DNA from: Bacillus sp. B-jedd
Lineage (GTDB): Bacteria; Bacillota; Bacilli; Bacillales; Cytobacillaceae
Assembly (NCBI RefSeq): GCF_000821085.1
Contig: NZ_CCXR01000001.1
Span: 620,001-684,000, forward strand
Reading direction: 5' to 3'
DNA length: 64,000 bases
The notes beneath the pieces were generated by a model. That model made no database searches. It had not been told where the DNA came from and saw only the letters and a list, made by a program, of their open reading frames with translations. The first letter of the stretch is position 1, and the number at the start of each line of letters is the position of its first letter. Below are positions 8,738-17,288 of the stretch, in pieces. The position numbers and the translations under genes were made by a program.

Positions 8738-9841
8738 TTTGGCGGATTTCTTTTTTCTCTTTTCAAGCTTCGTTTTAATAAGGCTTACGATAAAAAGGAA
8801 AGGGATGTAGCCGTATATAAATCCGATTCCAATATAAGTAGAAATATTATTCAATTTCCTTCCCCATATGATGTCTTCGAGTGCAATATTCATTAGGAAA
8901 TAAGCCGTCAGAATTCCCAGAAGGGACCGGGAGGGTTTGAAATTGAAAGCAATTTTTAATGTCCTTGTGCACGACCATAGAAAAATACAGACGGACGAAA
9001 TAATCACGATAAAAAAAACAAAGATAAAAATGAATTCAAAACTTTCCACAACAGTAAAGGAAATGACTTTGATCATTGTCAATGTCGGCCATTGAGTCCG
9101 AAGCAGCTTTCCCTGGGTATAGTATAAAAATGTCAGGATGGTTAGGGCAAAATAGAGGAGGGTGGTTACCAAAAGTCCAAGATAAGCCCATTTCTTTGCT
9201 TTCATTCCATTTTTAATAAAAGGCAAATAAATGAACATACATTCAAAACCTAGGAACATATAAACACTTTCCTTGGCGGACCAAACATAATCTTTTAAAC
9301 CGTGATTGAATAAGGGAAGGATATTTCCCACCTGAAGATATTGTAACAGCACTAAAAATGGGGGGATCAGCACTAATGGAATCACGACTCCCCAAAAAGC
9401 CATTCCGGTAACGACCCTGAACCCGCCGGACACGATGTAATAGAGGACCAGGCATAGAGCAAAAGTCAGTTCCCAAAGCGGTATTCGGTCAAATGCGAAT
9501 GTTTGCAGTAGATCAACATAGTTGTAAACGGCTAAAAATCCTCCAAGCATCAAGTGAAACACCAGGCCCACGTTGAGGAGTTTTCCGAAGAATTTTCCGA
9601 ATGTCTCTGTATGAAAAGAAGGCAAGTCTCCGCCGGAACTCGTTTTAATTACCCTGAAACCAAAAAAAAGCAAGATATTCAGGCTGAATCCCACCATCAG
9701 AATAGAAACCCATGAATCCTGGCCTGCCCCTTTGGCAATGGAAGATTGAAAATTAAGCAATCCTACTCCAACTTGTGAGGAATGAACCAGGAAAAAGAGG
9801 AAAAAAGGTGAGACTTTACTATTTTCATGGACTAAAGCCAT
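8735..9841 (-). CDS. GerAB-type spore germination permease
   Basis: This 368-residue protein is hydrophobic throughout, with about ten predicted membrane segments. It belongs to the spore germination B-subunit branch of the amino acid/polyamine/cation superfamily. It opens with the typical SQVGVGLLNF helix-1 motif and ends with a Lys-rich cytoplasmic tail. In the germinant receptor this subunit carries the germinant-binding pocket. It is the third gene of the A-C-B operon, starting 18 bases after the C gene ends, with an AGAGGTGG site. The A-C-B gene order resembles B. subtilis gerK; which germinant is sensed cannot be read from the sequence. Confidence 0.9.
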   Translation of the reverse strand: MALVHENSKVSPFFLFFLVHSSQVGVGLLNFQSSIAKGAGQDSWVSILMVGFSLNILLFFGFRVIKTSSGGDLPSFHTETFGKFFGKLLNVGLVFHLMLGGFLAVYNYVDLLQTFAFDRIPLWELTFALCLVLYYIVSGGFRVVTGMAFWGVVIPLVLIPPFLVLLQYLQVGNILPLFNHGLKDYVWSAKESVYMFLGFECMFIYLPFIKNGMKAKKWAYLGLLVTTLLYFALTILTFLYYTQGKLLRTQWPTLTMIKVISFTVVESFEFIFIFVFFIVIISSVCIFLWSCTRTLKIAFNFKPSRSLLGILTAYFLMNIALEDIIWGRKLNNISTYIGIGFIYGYIPFLFIVSLIKTKLEKRKKKSAK

Positions 9842-9859
9842 TATGCCACCTCTGTTCTG

Positions 9860-10948
9860 CTATCGCTTAATCCCCGCCTGGATAACAGTCGTCTTTACAT
9901 CGATTTTTACTTGTAGCTTTTTGTACTCGTCTTTATAAAAAGTTCTCTCATTCCAATTTCTGTTATAAGCCCTTATTCTGTCACCAAGTCCTAAGGGATC
10001 CACTCCATTTTCTTTGAAAGTTTTTATTAAAGAAGTAATTTCACTCTTAACTTTCTTCTCTATTGTCTTTTCAAGGAGATGGATATCCTTTTCGTTATGA
10101 AGATGAACCCAATCGGGATATTCCCTGATAATGACGAATAAATTCAAAGATAGCTCCAAAGACCGTGAACGATTTGACTTTCCTGGCCTCCACGCTGGCT
10201 TGTTTTTCATAGTGCGGATCACTATGTCCCCGGTGTGAGAGCCAATTTTAATAGGTAATTCATAAAAACCCTGATGATTGAAGTTATCCAAAAGGCCAAA
10301 AATAAACGCCTGGTTATTATCAAGCCTGACCTTAAACTTATCATCCTTAAAGATGGCCAGCCCATCCACATATACATTGGTCTCTGCTCCCTGTTTCAGA
10401 ATCGGCATATAGGGATCCCTGCCTTCCCCGTAATAATCATTCATGAATATATGAAGGCTTGTCCGGGGCATGGACGAGGTGGTGTAGTTTTGGACGATTG
10501 TATCATCAATTGCAAGGGTTCCGTTTTTTTTGACTCCCTCAAGATATTTTCTAGCAGTAGGTGTTACAACCACAGTCTGGATATCGGTAGCAATCATCGG
10601 ATTATTAAAAACTGTATCAATTAGATGACCTATGCCGTGCCTTGCATAATCCTCCCCAAAGGCGATAACTTGGATTTTGGAAAGTTCAATGGGATTTTTC
10701 GTCTGTTTATTTGTCCTTGCCAAAAGCATGGAGGACGTTTTACCTCTAGTTTTCCTGATTTGAATATTGTCTTCATTTTTGCTCTTAGTATAATCAGGAT
10801 ATAATAACGTACCCCTTAATTCGCCACCCTCAAGGCTGTCGTACCCCACCGTATGAAGGATGCTTAATTGGTCAATCGTCTTTGTCCTCCCGCATGCGGA
10901 TAGTGGCAAAAATAGAAGAACTATTGCGATGAGTACCGTTCTGTTCAA
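9860..10948 (-). CDS. GerAC-type spore germination lipoprotein
   Basis: This 362-residue protein has a lipoprotein signal ending in the lipobox LSAC (cysteine at residue 19). The three-domain GerAC ectodomain follows, including QNYTTSSMPRTSLHIFMNDYY and a C-terminal domain with DPLGLGDRIRAYNRNWNE. It would be diacylated and held on the outer face of the spore inner membrane as the C subunit of the receptor. The start is a TTG at 10948 with only a weak GGGGGC upstream. It is tightly packed between the A and B subunit genes. Confidence 0.9.
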   Translation of the reverse strand: MNRTVLIAIVLLFLPLSACGRTKTIDQLSILHTVGYDSLEGGELRGTLLYPDYTKSKNEDNIQIRKTRGKTSSMLLARTNKQTKNPIELSKIQVIAFGEDYARHGIGHLIDTVFNNPMIATDIQTVVVTPTARKYLEGVKKNGTLAIDDTIVQNYTTSSMPRTSLHIFMNDYYGEGRDPYMPILKQGAETNVYVDGLAIFKDDKFKVRLDNNQAFIFGLLDNFNHQGFYELPIKIGSHTGDIVIRTMKNKPAWRPGKSNRSRSLELSLNLFVIIREYPDWVHLHNEKDIHLLEKTIEKKVKSEITSLIKTFKENGVDPLGLGDRIRAYNRNWNERTFYKDEYKKLQVKIDVKTTVIQAGIKR

Positions 10949-10965
10949 GAGGGCCGCCCCCTGCC

Positions 10966-12471
10966 TTATTCCGTATTAATGTTTTTACTAGGATCATTTT
11001 GCTCTGAGGGTTTATATTTTTTCTTTATCAGAGAACGTAAATAACCTGGCCGCTGTGAGGTATTCGAGTAGGGGGCCCTGATGAAAGAGTCCCCGATCCC
11101 TTTTCCTCTGACGGGGAAAAGCGGAACCATATAAGGGCTTCCGAGAGACTTTAGGCGCAAGAGATGGCCGAAAAGCAGGATGACCCCCACCGCAAGACCA
11201 TACCCGCCCCATATTGCCGCCAGAAAGATAAGGGGAAACCGCAGAAGCCGGACCGTATTGGACATTTTGTAAATCGGTGTTGTAAAGGAGGATAAGGCCG
11301 ACAGCGCGACAATAATTAACAAAATGTTACTCGTCAGCGCCGCCTCCACAGTTGCCTGCCCAATCACGATACCGCCGACAATGCCAAGGGTTTGGCCAAT
11401 TTTGCTTGGCAGCCGGGCTCCCGCTTCCCTTAATAGCTCAATGGTGATTTCAAGAAATAAAACTTCCAGGAAAGGAGGAAAGGGCACATTCGCCCTTGAA
11501 AAGATAATTGGGCCGAGCAGGTCATTTGGAATAATTTCATAGTGGTATGTTAATACCGCTATATAAATAGGGGTAGCAAACACTGAGAAAGATACCCCGA
11601 AGAAACGGATCAGCCTGAAAAAGGAGCCCTGAATCCAGGAAGTGTAATAATCTTCCGGGGAGTTAAAAAAATCAAGGATGGATACAGGAGCGGTAATCGC
11701 ATAACAGGATCCGCTCGATAAAAGGACTACTTGCCCGATTGATAGAGAATGCGCCGCCTTGTCGACCCTTTCGGTTGAAAGGAACAAGGGGAATGGCGTG
11801 GAAGTCTTATCAGATAACAGTTGTTCAATAATTGTATTGTCGTAGATGACATTAAAATCTGTATTTTTTATTCTTTGTCCGACAGTCTGGACAAATTCGG
11901 GATTTGTTACTCCGTTTATGTAGGCAATAACCACCTTGGTTTTTGAAAAACTGCCCATTTCGTACTCTTCAAATACAAGGTCGGTAGTTGCAATCAGGTT
12001 TCTTAATAAATGGAGATTTGTATCGAGATTCTCAATAAAACCGATCTTGGGGCCGATGACACTGAATTCATTTTCAGTGTCATTGTTTTGGCGCAGTCCT
12101 TTTATTGGATCAGTCAGATTTACCAGAACGCATTTTCTGCTATTCTCAAACTGGATCAGCCCGTAGCCCGCATTAAGTTTCTTTTCTGCTTCTATAGCAT
12201 CTTCTGTTAACTCAATGCCTTCTATGGGCACATACTTTTTAATATCAGAAAGAGTACGGATATCTCCGGCGTTTTCCTTAATTGCGGGAAGAAGGCTGCG
12301 GCGGAGCAATGTTTCATCGATCATTGTTTTAAAACAGCTGATTGTCATACGCCCATTTTCCAGCGGAGAGTACTCCTGAAAATCGCTTGATTTTTTGGCC
12401 GCCTGCAAAATATCTTCCAGCATCCTGGGTTTATCTTGGCTCTCCGATGGATTTCTCTTCCATTTGAACAT
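10966..12471 (-). CDS. GerAA-type spore germination receptor subunit
   Basis: This 501-residue protein has a soluble N-terminal half (about residues 1-270) and a C-terminal membrane region with four to five segments, separated by conserved loops. Family marks are GYGLIQFENSRKCVLVN-like and SKTKVVIAYINGVTNPEFV motifs, PFPLFLSTERVDKAAHSLSIGQVV, SPEDYYTSWIQGSFFRLIRF (split family block), and VPFPPFLEVLFLEITIELLREAG. It is the oligomerising A subunit of the germinant receptor. It is the first gene of the operon; the ATG at 12471 has GGTGG two bases upstream. A sigma-G-like promoter precedes it. Confidence 0.93.
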   Translation of the reverse strand: MFKWKRNPSESQDKPRMLEDILQAAKKSSDFQEYSPLENGRMTISCFKTMIDETLLRRSLLPAIKENAGDIRTLSDIKKYVPIEGIELTEDAIEAEKKLNAGYGLIQFENSRKCVLVNLTDPIKGLRQNNDTENEFSVIGPKIGFIENLDTNLHLLRNLIATTDLVFEEYEMGSFSKTKVVIAYINGVTNPEFVQTVGQRIKNTDFNVIYDNTIIEQLLSDKTSTPFPLFLSTERVDKAAHSLSIGQVVLLSSGSCYAITAPVSILDFFNSPEDYYTSWIQGSFFRLIRFFGVSFSVFATPIYIAVLTYHYEIIPNDLLGPIIFSRANVPFPPFLEVLFLEITIELLREAGARLPSKIGQTLGIVGGIVIGQATVEAALTSNILLIIVALSALSSFTTPIYKMSNTVRLLRFPLIFLAAIWGGYGLAVGVILLFGHLLRLKSLGSPYMVPLFPVRGKGIGDSFIRAPYSNTSQRPGYLRSLIKKKYKPSEQNDPSKNINTE

Positions 12472-12517
12472 GTCCGTCCACCATATTCCTTTTCCAACAT
12501 TCGTTCGATCATTATTT

Positions 12518-12547
12518 TATTATGCTAATTTTTCAGGAAGACTATGC
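12518..12547 (-). promoter_or_regulatory. Sigma-G-type promoter of ger operon
   Basis: On the minus strand GCATA (12547-12543), an 18-base spacer and CATAATA (12524-12518) match the forespore sigma-G pattern GHATR-N17/18-CATNHTA at every fixed position. gerA-type operons are sigma-G-dependent in B. subtilis. The predicted start lies roughly 40 bases before the first ATG. Confidence 0.7.
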
Positions 12548-12560
12548 AATTCTGCAAAAC

Positions 12561-12590
12561 AAAAAAAGCCTCCGGGCATATAGGGAGGCT
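12561..12590 (-). terminator. Intrinsic terminator after TetR gene
   Basis: On the minus strand AGCCTCC/GGAGGCT arms are followed by seven T residues. Confidence 0.85.
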
Positions 12591-12609
12591 TGAGGCGCAA
12601 AAAATATGT

Positions 12610-13515
12610 TTATCTACTATTATTGGAGGAATGGGATAGGATAGCGGTTGAAAGCTTTTCGTATTCTGGCAGGGCGGAAGAAATGCCATTTTCCTTAATC
12701 GATTTTTCCAACGCGTGAAGCGCGCTTTCAATCAGGAAGTGCCGTGGTTCTCTTGAATGCGCCAGCTCTTCCTCAATGAAATCCAGCAATTCAAAAAACT
12801 TGGGCTGAGCTTCGGACTGATGTAATGATTTTTTTAAGGAAATGACGGATGCATGAAGCTGTTCCTGGAATGCTTGATCTGACGAGTGAAAATCAGGCTG
12901 CCACTTTTGCAGGTAAATCGGATTTAGCAATTGATCGTTAGTTTTCGAGACTTCTTCTACAACATGCGCAATTCTTTCTACACTGTAGCGGACTATTCCA
13001 TCAATACTGACCATTGAGCCGTGCGCCATATGATTGAATTTAAGATTTTGCTGCAAAATTCCCAAGAACATAACAGCACAATCGAGAAGAAAAGCTTTTT
13101 TATCCTCCCCGAAAATGTCGGTAAACCGATTGAACAGCCATTTAATGTTTTTAATCTGGCTTTTCTTTAAAAATTCTTTTAGGGTGGGGTCGTTGGAAAC
13201 CATGATTTCATCAAACAAGTAAAGCAGTTTATTTGCCCGGTTTGTTTTCAAATGAAGTTCAAGCTGTTTAATGAAAATTTCCCGATCGGATTGATTATTG
13301 CCAGCAAGCAATTCATTTCTCTCTAATTCAAGCTGTTTATAGATGGACGTAAATAATGCGATTAGCAATTCGCTTTTAGAGGAAAAGTAGTTATAAAAAG
13401 TTCCTTTCGATATGCCGCTATAATCAAGGATGTCCTGGATCGAGGTTGCCTGGAATCCTTTCTCTATAAATAATTGATGGGCTGCTTTAATAACCCGAAG
13501 TTTTCTGTCGTTCAT
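12610..13515 (-). CDS. TetR family transcriptional regulator
   Basis: This 301-residue protein has an N-terminal TetR DNA-binding domain at about residues 5-55: AAHQLFIEKGFQATSIQDIL then SGISKGTFYNYFSSKSELL. The long ligand domain (over 240 residues) is larger than the typical 140 residues of the family and has no recognised sub-signature. It is divergent from an adjacent DHA2 multidrug transporter, so it is most likely the local repressor of that pump, as in the B. subtilis LmrA/LmrB pair. The ATG start is close to the intergenic operator candidates. Confidence 0.85.
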   Translation of the reverse strand: MNDRKLRVIKAAHQLFIEKGFQATSIQDILDYSGISKGTFYNYFSSKSELLIALFTSIYKQLELERNELLAGNNQSDREIFIKQLELHLKTNRANKLLYLFDEIMVSNDPTLKEFLKKSQIKNIKWLFNRFTDIFGEDKKAFLLDCAVMFLGILQQNLKFNHMAHGSMVSIDGIVRYSVERIAHVVEEVSKTNDQLLNPIYLQKWQPDFHSSDQAFQEQLHASVISLKKSLHQSEAQPKFFELLDFIEEELAHSREPRHFLIESALHALEKSIKENGISSALPEYEKLSTAILSHSSNNSR

Positions 13516-13536
13516 TCAGTATCACCCTGGCTTCAT

Positions 13537-13563
13537 TATACTCCCTGTATAAAAAGTATACTA
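13537..13563. promoter_or_regulatory. Candidate TetR operator
   Basis: TATAC and GTATA half-sites bracket a 14-base centre just upstream of the TetR start. The repeat is imperfect and its assignment to the neighbouring regulator is inferred from position only. Confidence 0.35.
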
Positions 13564-13613
13564 CACCATTGATTTGGGTTAAACAAACCTAATAAATTCG
13601 AGGGAAATTTTAA

Positions 13614-13642
13614 TTGATATTTTTGGACCTGTGGTATATGAT
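13614..13642 (+). promoter_or_regulatory. Sigma-A promoter of DHA2 transporter gene
   Basis: TTGATA, a 17-base spacer and TATGAT make a strong vegetative promoter 59 bases before the transporter ATG. Confidence 0.75.
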
Positions 13643-13700
13643 AAAGTGCATGTGTAACGATGGTCTACTATTTTGAACTGGAAGTACAGGAGGAACAACA

Positions 13701-15203
13701 ATGGAACAAACAATAAATAAACAGGGGCGCCCGCCCTATGGAATAATAGCGATCTTGATGATTGGCGCTTTTATAGCATTTTTGAATAATACATTGCTAA
13801 ATATCGCCCTTCCATCAATAATGACGGATTTAAAAGTGGAACCGTCCACGGTACAATGGCTTACCACGGGGTTCATGCTTGTGAACGGAATCCTTATCCC
13901 AGCCACAGCCTACCTTATTCAGAAGTACTCGGTCAGAAGGCTGTTCCTGGCTGCCATGGTTCTGTTTGCGATTGGAACTATCATTGCCGGTACGGCGCAT
14001 GTTTTCCCCGTACTCCTGACGGGAAGGATGCTGCAGGCATCAGGGTCGGCTATCTTAATGCCGCTGTTAATGAATGTTATGCTTGTCAGCTTCCCAATTG
14101 AAAAGCGTGGGACTGCCATGGGTGTTTTCGGGCTAATCCTGATGTTTGCTCCCGCGATTGGACCGACTTTGTCAGGATGGATTATCGAGCATTATGATTG
14201 GCGGATGCTTTTCCACTTTGTGACGCCAATTGCGATTACCATCATTCTGATTGGCTTTTTCCTTCTTAAGGATAAAAAAGAGAAGGTCAATATGCGGCTC
14301 GATTTCCTTTCTCTAATTATGTCAAGCATCGGATTCGGCGGTATTTTATACGGGTTCAGCTCGGCAGGAAGCAAAGGCTGGGACAGCCCGTGGGTATACG
14401 GAACAATTGCAGTAGGGGTCGTTTCTCTGACAGTATTTATATTGCGTCAGCTCAAACTTGAGAAGCCGTTTCTTAACTTCCAGGTGTATCGCTTCCCTGC
14501 CTTCGCACTGGCTTCGGGAATCTCCATGTCTGTTAATATGGCGCTGTTTTCAGGGATGATTCTTCTTCCTATTTATGTACAGACATTAAGGGGGATTTCG
14601 CCGATGGATGCGGGTTTGATGCTTATGCCAGGAGCAATCCTTATGGCCGTGATGTCGCCTATAACTGGACGCCTTTTTGATAAAATAGGCGGCAGAATCC
14701 TAGCGATCATAGGCCTGTCCATCATTGTAATAACAACCTTTGACTTTAGCCGGCTTACCTTGGAGACTTCCTATACCCATTTGATTATCCTATATACGGT
14801 CCGCAGTGTTGGGATGTCGATGGTGATGATGCCTGTTTCCACGAACGGCCTTAATCAGCTCCCGCCTCGCTTGTATCCGCACGGAACCGCGATGAACAAT
14901 ACAATGAACCAGGTGGCTGGTGCAATTGGCACAGCCCTTCTAGTTACGATTATGACGAACAGAACGGAATCCCAGGCAAAAGAGCTTGGCCAGGAAGCAA
15001 TGAAGAAACTGACCGAGCAGCCGACGCCGGAAGTACTCGCACAAATAAAGCAGCAGGTTTTGGCAGAAGCAATGCTGCATGGAATTAACTTTGCGTTCTT
15101 TGTTGCGACATTTATTGCCGCTGTATCCCTGGTACTCGCTTTCTTCATCAAACGGGCAACGCAGGCGGAAGATCCCCTTGAGGCTTCCAAGGTTGCCAAC
15201 TAA
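13701..15203 (+). CDS. DHA2 family (14-TM) multidrug efflux MFS transporter
   Basis: This 500-residue major facilitator has about 14 hydrophobic segments. It carries the DHA2 motif-D-like NNTLLNIALPSIMTDL near residue 30, the WLTTGFMLVNGILIP helix, the cytoplasmic loop QKYSVRRLF, and motif C GLILMFAPAIGPTLSGWI around residue 145. It resembles LmrB/EmrB-type drug/proton antiporters. The ATG follows AGGAGG. It is divergent from a TetR gene with its promoter in the shared gap. Substrates cannot be read from the sequence. Confidence 0.9.
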   Translation: MEQTINKQGRPPYGIIAILMIGAFIAFLNNTLLNIALPSIMTDLKVEPSTVQWLTTGFMLVNGILIPATAYLIQKYSVRRLFLAAMVLFAIGTIIAGTAHVFPVLLTGRMLQASGSAILMPLLMNVMLVSFPIEKRGTAMGVFGLILMFAPAIGPTLSGWIIEHYDWRMLFHFVTPIAITIILIGFFLLKDKKEKVNMRLDFLSLIMSSIGFGGILYGFSSAGSKGWDSPWVYGTIAVGVVSLTVFILRQLKLEKPFLNFQVYRFPAFALASGISMSVNMALFSGMILLPIYVQTLRGISPMDAGLMLMPGAILMAVMSPITGRLFDKIGGRILAIIGLSIIVITTFDFSRLTLETSYTHLIILYTVRSVGMSMVMMPVSTNGLNQLPPRLYPHGTAMNNTMNQVAGAIGTALLVTIMTNRTESQAKELGQEAMKKLTEQPTPEVLAQIKQQVLAEAMLHGINFAFFVATFIAAVSLVLAFFIKRATQAEDPLEASKVAN

Positions 15204-15227
15204 AACAAACATTATCTTTTACACTTT

Positions 15228-15256
15228 AGCAGCCGGTAAATTCCGGCTGCTTTTTT
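15228..15256 (+). terminator. Intrinsic terminator after DHA2 transporter
   Basis: Perfect nine-base arms AGCAGCCGG/CCGGCTGCT are followed by six T residues. Confidence 0.9.
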
Positions 15257-15330
15257 CATAAAATCTCAGGGGGTAAACCTTGAAAACAGGCATGCATCCT
15301 GGGTTAGTTTTTTGGGCCGAGAGAAAAAGG

Positions 15331-15360
15331 TTGACACTATACCTGTAGGGGTATTATGAT
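15331..15360 (+). promoter_or_regulatory. Promoter and CstR-type operator 1 of sulfur operon
   Basis: TTGACA (15331-15336) and TATGAT (15355-15360) are 18 bases apart. The spacer holds the 16-mer ATACCTGTAGGGGTAT (15339-15354), an inverted ATACC/GGTAT with a G-tract. Position between minus-35 and minus-10 fits direct repression by the CsoR-family protein encoded in the operon. Three more 16-mers of the same form occur at 16073, 16366 and 18251. Confidence 0.75.
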
Positions 15361-15404
15361 ATGGATGTCAACAGGCAGTACTTTTGCGGAAGGGGAATGC
15401 CAGC

Positions 15405-15752
15405 GTGTTCATCTATACAGTGTCCGCTATAGGAGCGGGCCTTCTATACATGCTTTATAAAAGATATGTCCCTGTCTTGGGAGTTCCTTGCAGGGAAGAT
15501 TTTTCGGATCAGTTGGATTCAAATGATATACTGTTGGATATACGCGATTATAATGTTGCTTCAAAAAATCCGATTAACGGATCCTATTCAATACCGGCTG
15601 CTTATTTACTCCGGTATATGGAGGAAATACCAGGGAAACAGGTGCACATTGTCGCATCGGACCGTCTGGAGAAAAATTGGGCAATAAGGGTATTACGAAA
15701 AAAGGGCTATCGTGTAATTGGCTATTCATTGGCCGGCTGCGGATGCCAGTAA
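15405..15752 (+). CDS. Membrane-anchored rhodanese-like protein lacking the catalytic cysteine
   Basis: This 115-residue protein has one N-terminal membrane segment (about residues 2-17) and then a rhodanese fold: LLDIRDYN, PINGSYSIPAAYL, a central HIVASDRLEKN strand and loop, and RVLRKKGYRVIGYSLAGC. The loop that normally reads CRxGxRS contains no cysteine, so ordinary sulfurtransferase catalysis is unlikely. It ends in Cys-Gly-Cys-Gln, leaving two terminal thiols. The GTG at 15405 is preferred (AAGGGG nine bases upstream) over a TTG at 15384. It is the first gene of the CstR-controlled operon. Confidence 0.65.
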   Translation: MFIYTVSAIGAGLLYMLYKRYVPVLGVPCREDFSDQLDSNDILLDIRDYNVASKNPINGSYSIPAAYLLRYMEEIPGKQVHIVASDRLEKNWAIRVLRKKGYRVIGYSLAGCGCQ

Positions 15753-15768
15753 AGAGGAGGGAAAACCG

Positions 15769-16029
15769 ATGAACTATGACGACCAAATGAAAAACAGAGT
15801 GAAGAGAATGGAAGGGCAGCTGCGGGGGATTCTTAAGATGATGGATGAGGATAAAGATTGTAAAGAGGTCATAACGCAATTATCCGCTGTACGCTCGGCA
15901 GTCGATAGAACCATCGGCGTCATTGTCAGTTCAAATCTTGTGGAGTGTGTGCTCGATGCCGAAAAGAATGGCCAACGAACAGACCAAATCATTCAGGAAG
16001 CTGTTAATCTTCTTGTCAAAAGCCGTTAA
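15769..16029 (+). CDS. cstR: CsoR-family persulfide-sensing repressor, CstR type
   Basis: This 86-residue all-helical protein has the CsoR/RcnR/FrmR fold: an N-terminal RVKRMEGQLRGILKMM helix, Cys31 in DKDCKEV, and Cys60 in NLVECVL. In copper-sensing CsoR a histidine sits 25 residues after the first cysteine; here that position is Asn56. The metal triad is therefore broken while both thiols remain. The C31/C60 pair without the His is the arrangement of CstR, which forms di- or trisulfide links with reactive sulfur species and releases its operators. Sulfurtransferase neighbours support this. The ATG at 15769 follows GAGGAGGG. Confidence 0.88.
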   Translation: MNYDDQMKNRVKRMEGQLRGILKMMDEDKDCKEVITQLSAVRSAVDRTIGVIVSSNLVECVLDAEKNGQRTDQIIQEAVNLLVKSR

Positions 16030-16030
16030 A

Positions 16031-16062
16031 AAATAAAAGGGTGGATCACCCTCTTTTATTTT
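16031..16062 (+). terminator. Hairpin terminator after cstR
   Basis: AATAAAAGGGTG and CACCCTCTTTTATT pair around a three-base loop and end in T-rich sequence. It separates cstR from the downstream tusA, which has its own promoter. Confidence 0.75.
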
Positions 16063-16072
16063 AAATTTATTA

Positions 16073-16099
16073 ATACCCATAGGGGTAGATGTATATAAT
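16073..16099 (+). promoter_or_regulatory. CstR-type operator 2 with minus-10 of tusA
   Basis: The 16-mer ATACCCATAGGGGTAG (16073-16088) lies immediately upstream of TATAAT (16094-16099), where it would block a promoter serving tusA and the following genes. The minus-35 is not clear. Confidence 0.7.
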
Positions 16100-16119
16100 T
16101 TAAGAGGAGGAAAAACAAT

Positions 16120-16347
16120 ATGGAATCAACAAAAATCCTTGATGCAAAAGGACTGGCATGTCCAATGCCAATTGTAAAAACGAGAAAGGAAATGAAGGAA
16201 CTGGATGCTGGACAAGTGCTGGAAGTACATGCGACAGACAAAGGATCCAAAGCAGATCTAACCGCCTGGGCGGCATCAACTGGCAATAAAGTTGTGAAGG
16301 AAGAAGAAGTAAATGGCGTATTTAAGTTCTGGATTAAAAAAGGATAA
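16120..16347 (+). CDS. TusA-like sulfur carrier protein
   Basis: This 75-residue protein is a complete TusA/SirA-like domain: LDAKGLACPMPIVKTRKEM with the carrier cysteine in the CPMP motif (Cys14), then EVHATDKGSKADLTAWAASTGN and a C-terminal beta strand FKFWIKKG. The cysteine accepts a persulfide from a rhodanese and passes it on. It follows a CstR-type operator and a GAGGAGG site. It is similar to B. subtilis YrkI. Confidence 0.92.
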   Translation: MESTKILDAKGLACPMPIVKTRKEMKELDAGQVLEVHATDKGSKADLTAWAASTGNKVVKEEEVNGVFKFWIKKG

Positions 16348-16365
16348 ATTTTTTTGATAGTTAAT

Positions 16366-16381
16366 ATACCCTGCGGGGTAA
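16366..16381 (+). promoter_or_regulatory. CstR-type operator 3 upstream of dsrE
   Basis: ATACCCTGCGGGGTAA has perfect TACCC/GGGTA arms. It lies 25 bases before the dsrE start. No strong promoter elements are obvious, so it may act on read-through or an unseen start. Confidence 0.6.
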
Positions 16382-16406
16382 AAAGGAAAGGGGAAGTTTA
16401 GAAAAG

Positions 16407-16883
16407 ATGGAGAAGAAGAAAACGACAATTGTCCTCTTTAGCGGGGACTATGATAAAGCAATGGCAGCTTACATTATCGCAAATGGGGCAGCTGCATACG
16501 ATCATGAAGTGACAATTTTCCATACCTTTTGGGGATTGAATGCGCTGCGGAAGGATGAGCCGATCCAGGCAAAAAAGGGCTTCATTGAAAAAATGTTTAG
16601 CAAAATGATGCCTAGGGGGGCAGATAGGCTTGGCCTTTCGAAAATGAACTTTGCTGGAATGGGTCCAAAGATGATAAAGGAAGTGATAAGGAAGCATAAT
16701 GCAATGACACTTCCGCAGTTGATTGAGATGGCCCGCGAGCAGGATATTAAGCTGATCGCCTGCACGATGACAATGGATTTGCTTGGCCTTACAGAACAAG
16801 AACTGCTCGATAATATTGAATATGCCGGGGTCGCCGCGTATCTTGGCGAAGCAGAAGAAGGCAATGTCAATCTGTTTATTTAA
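16407..16883 (+). CDS. DsrE/DsrF family protein (DsrE2-like, YrkE-like)
   Basis: This 158-residue protein has the DsrE2 fold marks KTTIVLFSGDYDKAMAAYIIANGAAAY near the start, FHTFWGLNALRK, MMPRGADRLGLSKMNFAGMG, and IKLIACTMTMDLLGL with the conserved cysteine (about Cys120). The family serves as membrane-associated or soluble persulfide relays alongside TusA and rhodanese. It lies between tusA and two rhodanese genes in the same operon. Confidence 0.88.
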   Translation: MEKKKTTIVLFSGDYDKAMAAYIIANGAAAYDHEVTIFHTFWGLNALRKDEPIQAKKGFIEKMFSKMMPRGADRLGLSKMNFAGMGPKMIKEVIRKHNAMTLPQLIEMAREQDIKLIACTMTMDLLGLTEQELLDNIEYAGVAAYLGEAEEGNVNLFI

Positions 16884-16902
16884 TCTGTCAGGAGGTATTT
16901 GA

Positions 16903-17262
16903 ATGGACACTGTAAAATGGGCCGTCCTCTTCATTATTGTTGTTTTTCTTATAAAACAATTTGTCCCGGTAAAAGGGGTCCGAAACATCGGAACTGAGGA
17001 ATTAAAAGCCATATTGAAGGATAAAGCCATCCAATTCATTGATGTAAGGACTCCGGGAGAGTATGGGGCGCGCCGTATCCGGGAGTTTAAAAATATCCCG
17101 CTTCACGAGCTTGCCCAGAAAGCGCCACAACTGAATAAGGAACGAGAAGTTGTCGTCATTTGCCAAAGCGGAATGCGGAGCAGTAAAGCAGCCAGACAGT
17201 TGAAGAAGCTCGGTTTTAAAAAGATTACAAATGTAAAAGGCGGTATGAGTGCCTGGTCATAA
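16903..17262 (+). CDS. Membrane-anchored single-domain rhodanese
   Basis: This 119-residue protein has an N-terminal membrane segment (about residues 5-20) and a rhodanese domain with IDVRTPGEY and the active loop ICQSGMRSSKA (catalytic Cys about residue 88). KGGMSAW closes the domain. It would transfer sulfane sulfur between thiosulfate or low-molecular persulfides and carrier proteins at the inner face of the membrane. The AGGAGG site is well placed, and the next rhodanese gene starts 26 bases later. Confidence 0.9.
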   Translation: MDTVKWAVLFIIVVFLIKQFVPVKGVRNIGTEELKAILKDKAIQFIDVRTPGEYGARRIREFKNIPLHELAQKAPQLNKEREVVVICQSGMRSSKAARQLKKLGFKKITNVKGGMSAWS

Positions 17263-17288
17263 TTTTGCAAATAGGGAGAGAAATCGAC

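Noticed and set aside
16398..17039. 213-residue minus-strand open frame over dsrE
   Set aside because: It lies antisense to the clearly conserved DsrE-like gene and has no recognisable motif or start site.
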